This document shows, piece by piece, positions 25,401 through 39,030 of a stretch of DNA of 64,000 bases. The notes below the pieces were generated by a model. That model was not told the DNA's origin. It made no database searches and was given only the letters and a program-made list of their open reading frames with translations. Source of the stretch: Anastatus disparis (taxonomy: Eukaryota; Arthropoda; Insecta; Hymenoptera; Eupelmidae). Each line of letters begins with the position of its first letter. Within the stretch, counting starts at the first letter, position 1. Location: the NCBI GenBank assembly GCA_017163975.1, contig JAFFSR010000218.1:7009501-7073500 (forward strand), read 5' to 3'. Made by a program: the position numbers and the translations under genes.

Positions 25401-28400
25401 TCATGGTTCGTTGCGCTAATGTCTGTTTGGTAGGTGATTATAGGTTAGATTCGCTAAGTGGATTTGGACAGACGATTTTTTTCGGGAGTGATTTAACGTG
25501 CCTTTTTTTTTCTTTTACTCAAAGAGAATTTGTGAGAATAATCAATGTGATTTGGAGTAATTCGAGTACAAAAATTTTTTTGATTTCCAACGAATTGAAA
25601 ACACAAATGATTATAATCAGTGAAAAATTTTAAATGGAAAATTTTTAATGGAGGACGATAAATGTGTGTCGCGTGTAAATGAATTAAAAATCTATTCTTT
25701 AGAGTAAACATTAAATAAGTAAATAGAGTTTAAATGCTTTAAATAAAACATTAATCAATTTTCGATAATGTTATTAAAAAAATAAAAAATTTTGATAAAA
25801 TTCTGCTACTACCTGATAGAAAATTGACCATATCTTGATGAGAATTTATGGTCAACATAAGTTAATATGATATTTATTTAGACATTCTAGACACTCTTTG
25901 AACAAAATTTTTGGACAAATGTCATTAAAACTTATGTCGACCATGAATTCTGCCCAAAACATGGTCAATTTTTTTTAAGAAGGCTTTAAGATTAAATATA
26001 GTGTAAAAAAATTACATTTTAACTTATTCTAAAACCAATAATAAAATTATTTCTATAAAAATTGAAAAAAGGTATTAGTTCAAATATTCTTTTAAATACA
26101 AAATAAATTAGCTCTAATTACTTGGTTGAAGTGAGCATAAGCTAACTTAATATTCTTTTCTGTCTAAATAAGGAACTTAATAATAGCTTATTAATTTAAG
26201 TTAGATTTTTGTCGATCGTACGAAATAACGTATACATCAAATTTAGAAAATTAATCCTTATACTGAAAATAATAAATCTTCCCATTTCCATCAATAAATA
26301 TAAAAGCTAATGCAGTTCCGATGTACGAAACACTTAAAACGACAGTAATAAATTCTTTCACCTCACAAAAAAATAATTTCTTTTTATAATCTCAGTGCAA
26401 CGAAAAGAAAAAATTCTAACCGAATGCACGCATATAACGTACATAACGCACGTATACAAGCGTCGCCTTAAAGCACGTTTCGTCAAATTAGCAATTCAAA
26501 TAATTCGCATAAATAAATGCACATAACGAAAGGACATTATACATAACTAAAAGTAAGATATACGAAAACTTAAGTTTGTCAAGAGCGCGTGTCGCTGAGA
26601 CCGTAATAAATTGCGTAAGAGCAAAATACCTTTCTTTTTGTTAAAAATGAAGATGATGTAAATCATTATGAATATTTATAAGAATTTTAATCTTAAGTAC
26701 AATAAATTTGAATCTCGTTCGTTAAATAAAGTAAACATTAAAGAAAAAATGCAAAATTTGTAACTTGAAATCGCTTAAAAAATAAAGAAAGGTGTAACGA
26801 CGGAAGAAAATCGTTCAACATTTATTTATCTTCAATTCCTTCTTTATCCTTTGTCTTTCGTGTCATCAGCTTTATCGGCTTCTTACTCTTCTTTTATGTA
26901 TACTTTTTCTTCTTTTCTTCTTTTTTTTTTGTCGTCATCATCCCTTGACGTGAATGCGCACTCAAATAGAATGCTTAACATTGTGGCGGGTACAATAGCA
27001 GATGCACATCCGGCCTTGTTTAGGATTCAGTGCTGCAAGTTTTCTCTCTATTGAGATATATATGCGCTTCTCTCACTCTATACTTGATTCTTCTTCGTTC
27101 CCTTACCCTTTTTCTATATCTTTTTTTTTTTCTTTTTTTTATCAGGTGGCTGAATGTCGTAATCTTTTATGCATTGTGCACGGTTAATCGACGCGTGAAT
27201 TTTTAATAAAGTTTTCTGGAATTTTCTTTCCTTTTTTTCTCCTCTCTATCTCTCTTTTTTGGGTGAATTTTAAAGTTGGAATGGAAATTTATGTTGTTAT
27301 TGGTGTTCTTTTCCTTTTTCTTTGTCTTATTGATGTTCTCGTTAAATGTTTACTTGTTTTTGATGATTTTTGTGTCTGTTGTTATTTTGTTTTAATGAAT
27401 ACGAAATTTTTCATCCACATCATGTAACACTTTTTTATTAAAATTTTCATTTTTTATTAAAAAATTGTACAAGTCTCAGCGTTAATAAAAAAAACTTGTG
27501 TCTTGCTTTTGTATTCTTTAGAAAAAAAAACCTTAGAATTCTATTTCACCTAATGAAACTCAATAACTTTCGCACCTTTTCACTAAATATTAAATTAGCA
27601 AACGCTCACCAGAGCACGCGTCAAGTTTCATTCTTAACACGTAGACGACATTTAAATGGCGTTGAATTCCAGGTGCGAAAGAATACTTTTTATTCCACGT
27701 GCTTGTGTATATGTATACCCGTGTGTACACGGAAAATTCCTTAGCTGACGCGAATATTCATCTTGTATACATCAAGCTCTCATGGTGAAAAGACGAGAAC
27801 TTTTCAATACTCTTCTTTTTATTTTGGTGTTGGATTTTATAGTGGAATGGAATGTTGGGAAAGGAGAATATTTTGGGTAACTGTTGCGAATTATTTTCTC
27901 TTTGAAGAGGAGATCGATAGTGTCGGTGGAAAAGAGAATTTGGTAGTATTCAAAAGTTTAATATGAGGTTTTCTCTATTTTGTTCGTTCAAGAAGATTTT
28001 TGAATTAAATAAAATGTATTTTTTTTTTAATTGAAAAAATTTACAATTCGTATCTTTGTTTTTGAATTCATAGAAAATTTAAACGATTATTCAATATTTT
28101 AAATATCCACTCAATTTCACTCTACAAAGAGAATAATAAAAAAATCTCATCTTACGCAAATAACTTCAACAATTAATAATCCTGCTAATTAATGACATCT
28201 TAAGAACACATATCCAGAATTCAATGAACCTCAATACTCGTGAATCGAGTGTATTATTAAATGCATATCACGAAATCATAAAAAAAAATAATAAAAGAAA
28301 GGGTAAAAACGTTACATCAGTTCTGTTTGCACTTACAAGTGAAACCTTCCCAGTGGATCAATATATACATCCGAGTCCAGCCATTCAAAATATTATAACC

Positions 28401-31400
28401 GAGGAGTTACCTTGTTTATCTTGATTTTACCACACAATTCCAGTTTACATTTCTGTTTATTTTCGTTTACAAGCTTTAGTTTAACCTTACACGTTTTTTT
28501 TCCTCTCGAGATTGTTACACCGTTTGATGCAATAATCTTCGGGGGTATTGTTACCTTTTATTTCTTTCTTTCTATCTTTTGTTTTTCGTTTTCGTTGTTA
28601 TTGTTGTTGCTGTTTGAATGCTTGTCTGCATTTTTGATAGTCGTGTTTGAATTACAAAAAAAAATAAAAGAGAAAAAAAACATAACATTCACCATATTGT
28701 ATGAATAAAATTAATCTTTTTTTACAGGATCTGTCTTACTCTGATGGTGGTCACAATTGGCGAAGTATAATCTTTTCGTTATTGGTCATTGGCGCTGTTA
28801 TTGCCGGCATTGTTACTGCCATTTATTTACTCGGGTAAGTTGACAAAAAAAACATATTACGGATGAAATTTAAAAAAAAAAAGGATATTAACGTTTAAAG
28901 TTCAGCGACACGATGAAAAATGTAAACACGTTTTGCATAAGTTTATTTAAAATATAAATCAACGTCAAATTTTCGAGGAATTTAATTATGTTAAGCGTGT
29001 ATTTTTTCGCTTGGATAAGTGAAAAAAAAAATATTGTGTATATATATTAAAAAAAATAAAAAAAAAAAAAAGATAACAATGATGAAAGTTCAGATAACAT
29101 GATAAAAATGTAAATGTCTGCTTTACATAATCGGTTTATTTTTAAAAAATGAATCAACGTTGAGTTTTTAAAGCATTAAATTTTGCTAAGTATATTTTGT
29201 GTTGCGTTTATTATCAAATTATTTTACAAAAAATGTACGATTAATAAATTAAAATTTTTTAATTGTTGAATAATAATCAAAATATTTGAGAAAAATAAAG
29301 TAAATATTATTATAGTAATATGAAAAGAGGGATTCCCATGAATTTATACAAAAAAAAGAAAATGTAGAAAAACGTTAAAAGACTGTTTATCAATGCTAAA
29401 ATTTAGTAAAAATATGGAAATAAGAAAAAATTAATGAATAGAAACGTGATAAAACAAACAATCAAAATTACAAAAACAAGTGAAAAAATCAATATTTCTT
29501 CCGACATCTGGAACAAATAATAGAATAATTACATATACTTACATTTTTCCAATACGAAATTAACTAATTTAATTTAAAGTTTCTACAGAATTATAAATTC
29601 TCTGATAATAAAAAGATAAAAGCTATTTCATACTAAGATTTTACAAATTACCTCAAGGGCATCCTCCTTTAAGAGGATATCGCATATTTCTGTCTTATTG
29701 TAAATCGAGAATTTACTTTTTTGCCAAAACCAGTAATTGTAGGCAAAAAATATAAATATTTTTTTTGGTGAAGAAAAATTAATCGTTTATTTTATCGTTT
29801 TATTTAAAAAAAAAAAATTGTTTACCCTTATCTCTATCTTTAAAGTTCTTCTCGAAAATGAAGTGATAGTATTAATTGTTTCTCATCAAAAAAAACATTG
29901 CTTTTCATTTTTTTTTATTTTATATTATTTTAATTATCACTTTTAGCAAAAAGGTAAATTATTTTATCAGAAAAAGACAGAGATATGTAACCCACCCATA
30001 ATTTTTAGTAAATCGATGCACAATATTCAAAATTGAAAAAAGTTAATATATTTTTCTACTTATTTTCTAACAAACAAACAGCTACGTCGACGAGCTCTTA
30101 TATTGGAGCGGCAGACGTTTAACACTAGAGGAATGTCTCCACGGTGATTTAACACCGACCAGACTACCACCAGCCTGGATATCGCATGATAAATTTGTTT
30201 ATCAAGCCGATGATGGCTCTCTTGCACTTCTCGATACTTCCAACAATTCAGTATCACTTTTAGTATCTAATCATACATTGGTAAGTTTGCTGTTTACCTT
30301 ATTTCTTATTTTTTTATTGTTTTTGAATTTTATTAGATTCGGTAAATGGCTTGTTAAGGGGATGTTAAAATGAGTTTTATTAATGCTGTTTAAGAGATGT
30401 TTTCCTTATAGAAAAATATTAAAATAAACCAGAAGTATAAACTTAATGCTTGATAGCTTTGGAGCTAAATGGTACAGTAAAGATAAAATTTTATAGAGCG
30501 CAGTAAAAATTTAGCATTGTTTTAAAGGACAATAAATGAGCAGATGCTTGTACTGCGGGGTCCATCAAAATTATACGATGAAATAGGAAAAAAATAAAGA
30601 TTCAATTTGAGCCTTTTTGCGTGGAAGCATCAATTTGTTGAAAAGTTATAAACAATGAAAAATTATAGGGAAAAAATATATTACGTTTCTTATATTAGCT
30701 AAATAATAATGTTGGTTTTCGTAAATTTTTAATCTGAATTTTTTATTATTTATGAATTTGAAATAATTTAATCTTTATAAACGCAAAAAAGTTGTAACTA
30801 TACTTAACCGATAATTTTGGTGGATTATAGAAGACAAACAAGTGCTCATTCCTGGTCATTTATAACAGTGCTTTAACTTTTATTTCGTAGAATGATCAAT
30901 ATTTTATCACCTATATAATGTGTAAGGAAAAACATCTTGTAGTTTCAAAAGAATTTGTGGTCCAGAATTCTGGTATTCTCCTAGTTAATATTTTTAAATG
31001 AAATGATTTTTGATTAAAATGATTGTGACTAACTACATTTTCAAATATATTTTTGAAAATCATATAAAATTGTCTGATTCAAATAAAAAACATGATTAAT
31101 AAAAGTAATTAACTTCAATTACAATATTTTCCTCACAATTAAATTTACAGCTTTGAAAATTGTAAACCTGTTTTTGACAATTGTAATGAAATAGTTGTCA
31201 CGATAATAATCGATTAAATAGCGCGCGCAAATTAATGTCATTATATCGTGCTCTAAATACAGCTTTAAGCTTAAATGAATATGATTTTACGAAAATGAGA
31301 CCGCAATTACATACAATAATTTACCAGTCCAGTCGTATATATACACACATATATATTGATTAAAACATTGGAAATCAAATTACCCGCAAGTTTAGATAAC

Positions 31401-34400
31401 GATAAATGAAATATCAAAAGATTGAATTAACAATTAAGCGCAGGAGGACCGTATTCAATTGTTGACTTACTTATGTAATATACAAGTTTTAATTATAATG
31501 AATTTATACATTGAAAATTTTAACCCTACCAGTCACAGAAACCCACTTTTTCTTTTATAGTTTTTTGGTATTAAAGCATTTTTTCACAATAAGCATGTAC
31601 TTTGTTTCTTTACAATAAACTTTCAGAATATTAATAAATAGTGAAAACTAGTATTTTTTATGAGAAAAATATGAGACTGAAAGATGTGAATTTGAAGGGG
31701 TTAAATACTTTAAATCATTAATAGCAATATTTTTCATGCAAGTCTGAAAGAGTTAAATACTTTAAAGCATTAATAACAAAAATTTTCATTAGACATGTCA
31801 AATATCATTTATCTCAAAATCTCTCACCTAATCGTATATAAAAGGCTTTGACATTTGATTCTTGAGTGCACGAGCAACAACAAGAAAAAAAGGCCATCGT
31901 AACAGTACGCGCGTGTTACGATATCGAAATAGATGAAAATTTACAATCCGTCTCTATACACGTACATAGATGATAAAACCACGATATATGCGCTGTTGTG
32001 TCGAGAAAACTTTCAAGTGAAATTGGATGAATTCTTTGCTGTACACTACACTTTTTCATCCATTGTTTTTTCAACCTCTTCCTCTCTCTCTTTTTTTTTC
32101 ACTGAAAGTATCGATTTACATTGATTCTAATTGTAATTGAATGACGATGTTGATTGATTATCAAAGAAAAAAACTGTATTTAGGATAAATGTAATATAAA
32201 ATTTTTTAATTTTCAGTTTCAATGCGTAGATTTCATTCTACTTTTTGTAAAAATATATTGAAACAATATTTTTAATAGCAATTTTTTATTATTATTATTA
32301 GAATATTTTTATTTTAATTATTCTTTAACTTCTTTTTTTATATAGAATATTCATTATCGGTTTTCCAATACTTTAGTTACAATAAAAATTTAATTAAAAT
32401 TTTCACGTCTAAGAAAAATTTAATTTAATTGCACAAATTTAATAACCAAATTAAAAATAAAAACTATAATTATAATAATTAAAATATTTACAATGAAATG
32501 ATAATGATATTTATTACAAATGATTCCAATGTAACGTACACCTTAAATATCACATAATCTCTTAATTTGAAAAGCAAACGAATTTAATTTAACGAATTCG
32601 AATCGAATTTATACATCATTGCATTAAATCAGCCCGAAAATTAATACTTATTACTTTTCATTGTATCACATACATTTATCACTAATGATTCTCATTGAGA
32701 TAATAAAATCATTGATTAACCTATACGTTTAATTAAGGGCAAATTAACGTAGCGAAAAAAATTGATTGATAATAAATCATCGATATTTATTCATCAATGA
32801 AAATTAAGATATAACGTTGATGTTTATTTATAACCTTATACGCGCGCATGAATATAAACATTAATTATCATGTTTTGCATAAATTAAGGGCGTTAATCAA
32901 TTCATCGCTGTCAGGTAATTTTCAATAAACAACACTTAAATACATATTATGCCTCGTTTACTCAAAAAAAGGAGGAAAAAAAAAGTGTAATCGCTTACAC
33001 GGCTGATGCGAGAGCGAGTAAAGGAGTAATGTAGCTTTCAAAGTATATAGACACGTATATATACGCTACCACATATTCTTGTATATCCCGGAGGGCTTAA
33101 ATTTGAAATTGCTATTTCGCTTAGGTTGCATCTATGGCCTCGAGTGTTATACATCGACTTTCTATATACCCTTTAAAACTCTGTGTATGACTTAGCTCTC
33201 GTACGCGCATACACGGTAATACGTATAATGTTACACGTATAGATATGATAGATGTACGTCTATGATTAGACTCATACTAATGAAGATTGTTATACGTGTA
33301 CACATGCTTGATATTTGCAGGCGGTAATTAATTACTTTTTCAATGTATTTTTATTGCATGCTTGGTACTTTTATAAATTAAAAAATTATTGCTCTGAAGG
33401 TTTTTTATAGTACATAGTGATAAAGGAAACAAAACTGAAAAAAAATGTGGATGATTTTTTTAATATTTAATATACTACATTTTTCGTTATTTATATATTA
33501 AGATCCCAAATTATGAATTGATTGAAATACTTTATTCTGTTTATAAATAAATATATAGAAAATAATCATGCTTAGAGAAATATTTGTATTAAAAATTACA
33601 TAATTTATAGTAACGTTGTCACAGACTGCCATCACGGCCAAAACAAATTTTACAATTTATTATTGTAAGTTATTCGTAGAGCACATTGAGTTTGAGTAAT
33701 TTGATTTTATTATTTTAAATGTGATTTTAATGCAAATGTCCCTATCCACTGCATCGAAGGCTGCCTTAAGATCCACGGAAACTATATAAATGTTATTCTT
33801 CCTTACTTTTGCCATTTGCATTATGTGATTTTTTTTTTTTTTTTTTTTTCATCCCTATGCATTTTGTACATGTTTGCGTAAAATAGAAAAAAATGGAAAA
33901 TATTTGCAATAGCAAATAACTTGCATACAAATTTTGGAGCAAATCCATCAAATGGTTTTCGTAAAATAAAAAAAAAATAAAAAATGAAAATTTTTTTCAA
34001 AAATTTCAAAATGCTTCAAAATTAAAACTACGCTAAGAAAACCAATTTCAATAGCTTCCCCTAAGTTAGACAAAAAAATAAATTATTTGCAAAATTTGAA
34101 ACAAATCCATCGAATAGTTTTCAAGATTCAATTGGCTAAATGAATACACACAAATACAGAAATTTTCTGAAAACCACTTTTTTCGACTCCCTAAGTCCAA
34201 ATATGCATTAATGAAAATATAGAAAAAAATTTTTTTTTATCGATACAATGCTTTCTCTGCGAGAAAGCAAAAAGAAAAGACAATAATCCCATCCATGCTT
34301 ACGTACCCATACATATAATGATCCTCGAAATAACAAGCATCACAAAATTCTCGTCATGCCGAATCACACATGTACACCACCTTCAGTGAGTTTCATTTTC

Positions 34401-34552
34401 ATTCTCTCATGTATCCACTGTGTTCGCCTCTTTTACCTTCCAAGCGAATTAGACCGGACGCCCATTATACGTATATACATAACCTATATCTATGTATATA
34501 CCCAAAGCATAGTTTTCGATGGCAAAATGCACTTGCATTCTTCTGTGCATTG

Positions 34553-34606
<54 letters not shown>

Positions 34607-37600
34607 CTATTTCATATATATATGTGAAATAGTTAGATATGCGTGTATTAGGCTATATCCGCGTATACGTCGTCGCATAAGCCGATGTTTGAAAGGATTA
34701 ATTTTCGACGAAGGCTTTTGAACTATGTATATACACGCTGGCATATATGTCTATACTTGGCTTAACCTATAAAGAGAGATGCTATGGATATGATATGTAG
34801 GCGTATTGAATACACGCGCTAATAATTTTAGAAGTAAATATTTTACTTACTTTTTCTTGAAATCGATTATGCGTTAAATTGATAATTAAGTTTGTCTAAT
34901 TATAGGTTATTTTCATATTAACTCGCTTATCTTGTTTATCTATAATTGATAAATTTATATTTAATAATATATAATCAATGATTTATTATTTTTTCTAATT
35001 TATTATTTTTCATAAGAGCTTGTAATAAATTTAATGTTTACAATATGTTTTCAATCTAATAAGTTGAGCTTATAAATATTTTTAATACTCTATGATTGGT
35101 TAATTGCTTATTATTTTAGATATATATTAACACTGTAGGTAATAATTTTCAGCGTTTAAATTATCCGTGTAATTCTTGTCAAGTTATAATTTAAAGTAAG
35201 TTGAACTTGCCGTAGAGGCGCGATCGCGCCTCTTGATCTATTTTTTAATAATTTTAATTATTAAGTTATAAGTATACGCCGTCGAGGTGCTGCCGCGCCT
35301 CTTCATACCTATGTAAAAAGTTTTTTGTTTTAAAAAGGAATATTTAAAAAAAAAGTATTTAATACAGATAAAAAGAATGCCTAGTAACCGTTGACATTTA
35401 TATGATTTTTGTATATTAGTGTACGTAGTATTAAAAGTTTTTACTGTACAAAAATAATTATCAAAAATTCTAAAAAGTATTAATTTTTTAATTAATATAT
35501 TTTTGCAATGAAAAAGGTAAAAAAGACGAACAATTCTCATTTTATGAGCATAAAAATATCAGCATATCGAACAACACTGACAAACAAAGAATACGAAAAA
35601 ACGGATGTAATTCCCGTGATAAAATTTGCTTCTCATCTCTTATATGAATTACGAGTTGGAATCTGACTTGAATTTTACACTTTTTTTCTCTCTCTCTCTC
35701 TCTTTCTCACGTATATACATATATTTTATGCACAAATAATAAAAAGAAGAGAATGAAAAAAAAAGAGAACGAATAGATCATTTTTCCGCAATTTTCCACT
35801 CGATAGGCCTCGACTATCTTGCGCGTTTCTGCGGACGATTGATCTCGATGGGGAAAAAAAGGGTAAAAAAAAAATATAAAGTGAAAAGAACAGAAAAGAG
35901 AATTGAAGAGAGGTTCAATAGATGTAAAAAGCTTTTATTGAGATGAATAATGAAAAATAAAAAAAGGAAAATATCGAAGCGAGATGCAAGTAATTATGTG
36001 AGTTCATGATTTTTCTACCCCGATATTGGATAATAAATGCCGTTTATTGTCGTCGTTATTATAGACAAATAACTTTTCTAATGGTTATGTGTTTACCCTG
36101 AAATTTTAACGAACCAACCTTTTTTTTACGTTTCAATTTCATTGTTTTATTAATATTTAGTTAATAATGATTCATATCCTTTGTTTGTCCAGCTGTCATT
36201 TCAAACACAAATGATAACCGTGATTATTGTTTTTTTTTTTAAAGCTGTTCATTTACGAAATAAATCACTCGTTTACTCGATTATCGTAAAAAAGCACTTC
36301 ATAAAAATTGAAGAACTCGCAGCATAAAAACCGTCGTCAAAAGAAATCACGCAATTATTTTTCTTTTCCCCCTTTCTTTTTTGCCGTCGTTACTTTTACG
36401 AGCTTTCATTAATCGAACAAGCATATTTTTCTTTTACCCGGACTACCGTGAGACGCTCGTATTATAAACTCTTAAAAATTAATAAGTAATGTTTTATATT
36501 GTTTTTTTTTCAACACGATAATATATAAAAATTTATCATTGACTTGATACACATTTATATTATATTTTAAAATTTATCGAATCTATCAAATGAAAATAAA
36601 TGACTATTCGGATAAATGGTTTTGTATACGCTATACAATTTTTTTTATTTTCAATTTCTCTAAAAATTTTATCTTTTTTTCTATGAATCTGACAAACGAA
36701 GCAACTTGTTTGTTTGTTCAGTCGTAAGCGTATTGCTCACTTGGCAGAATCGGCCTGAATAATAGTGATAAAACGTCGCTTTTAAAAGAATATTAAATCA
36801 TTGCGCTTATATCACTTTTTTTTCATAACACAGAAGAAGAAACTGCACTTTGTAAAAATCATGATTATTTTTTGTGAAAACGAAAATTTTGTTAATTTAT
36901 GCACATATCATTTTAAAATTAAAGCCATGTGTGCAGCTTTATATTATTTGACTTTATTAAATATATTCTTTAAAATTTCATTAATTCCAAAACTACATTG
37001 TGTGACTAGGGAATAAAGTCGCATATTTCTCCCGAGAGAGGAGTTTGCGACCCGAGTGAGCGAAGCAAAGCGAGGAGAGTAAATATTCAAGGGAGAAGTA
37101 GGCTTTATAATCCTGAGTTGATGCTTTATTTCTACCGCAATGACAGTTACTGTAAAAACTTAAAAAAAGCGGGCTCAATGAACAAAAATTTAAATGGAAA
37201 TTTAAAAATTTTAATATATTGATAATTATCATTGGAATTAATATTTTTTAAATTATTTTTATGAATTTATTTGGTTATTCATAACAAATTTTAGTAACGT
37301 CAGTGTCACTTTTTAAGTTAATAAAGTAATTATTATAATGAAGATAGTATTAATTATGGTATAATCGTTGTGTCTACATTTAATTTGTAAATATATTCAC
37401 AAAAAATAATAATCAATTATTATAAAAAAAATCTTAAACATAATTTTGTATGATACTAATATTTAATGTTCATAACAATTTTAATTATAAAATGGAATGT
37501 AACAATCAACCCATTAGTAACAACTTTGGTTTCAGCAAACTAAATTAGAAATACCGAAATTTACAGTACTGGCCCTTCAAAATTTACAATGTTTGAGTTG

Positions 37601-38861
37601 TATACTGAGTGTTCACACTTCAACGTACTTGAATTCTAGAATAAAGTATTTATGTTGATCTTTGGAGAATCTTTTGTTATTGAAATTGTTTAACGCTCGA
37701 AATTCTACACTTTACGATGGTAGTTTGTAGCATACATTAAACCATGATTTGAGGTTATATAAATCAATTTATTTTTTATTCATGTTGGTATATTTAATAA
37801 ACTTTTCTATTACATTCAAATATGAGATAAAAAGTTTCCTAAATTCTACTCAATTTTTTAAGAGTTTGTTCGTTTTATTAAACGATTTTCAAACGTTTAT
37901 ATGTAATAACTTGAATATAACAACAAAAATTCTATAACGTAATTTTGTTATGATTTTTATTACTTTTTATGATAAATTTCACTATGAAGAGTCGTAGTTT
38001 TTCGTGGATTTTGTTCCTTTGAAATAATGTGCGGTTAAATCCACGTTATGATGCGGAAAAATGATTCTATTGTATGCGTACTTTAACAGTTCACCATAAC
38101 CTCTAAATTTAACTTTAAAATTTAATAATAAAACTACGAGATAAAAGTGTAAATTATTAATTATTATAATTTTAGATTTCAAAATAGAAAATATATCTAT
38201 TTTTGTTGTACATACCAGACTAATAGGTGATTAACTAAAATACTTTTTTGTCATTCTAACCTCAAAATTACAACTTTAATATGATTATTCGGCTCTTATG
38301 GAATAAAATACATTTCGCAACGGATGTGTAAAGCCTTTTTTATGAAACTTGTTATAGCCCTTGCCTCAGGCTCGGGCTGCAAAATTTTCGTTTCGTAAAT
38401 AAAGCCTTTCAATATTCGTAATGAAAACAAAATTTACTATAAAAAATTAAAAAAACAGCTATTTATATTGATACAAAAGTACAATAATTAAAATGAACCA
38501 AAACGTTACTAGTTTAACGAGTTTCGGAAACAAAATATTCAAAAATAAAACTTCAACATCATATCAATACATCAAAAAAATATTCAAACTCAAAATTCAG
38601 TTCCCGGAAAAATACTATTTCTTTCAATTTTTTTACAATCCAAACTAATAGCAAAATCTAACAGAACAATATGTGCAAATATATCTATTTCTGTCTGCCT
38701 TGCACTTTATCTTATCAATAAAAACTTACACAACTATATGTTATATGCCAAATGAAAAAAAGTAGCGATTACGCCCAACCGAGCACAAGTGAAGCGCTTT
38801 CACGTATACCGAATAGTGGAAACCTTCCAAAATCCTCATTCCTTTCTTTTATTATATATAC

Positions 38862-38908
<47 letters not shown>

Positions 38909-38979
38909 CCACACCCACCCACACATCCAGCCACATACACGCACTTGTAAAAAAATGTGTAAAAACATATAAGTACATG

Positions 38980-39030
<51 letters not shown>

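Noticed and set aside
26851..27187. Two Ser/Phe-rich frames
   Set aside because: Pyrimidine-tract artefacts; no splice compatibility with the transmembrane exon.
28224..28424. 66-codon frame before the transmembrane exon, as another first exon
   Set aside because: No donor in the right phase, and it ends in a stop; coding character weak.
30060..30257. 65-codon minus-strand frame
   Set aside because: Antisense shadow of DPP10-like exon 3.
34356..34721. 121-codon frame with poly-Ile/Tyr
   Set aside because: Translation of a (TA)n microsatellite.
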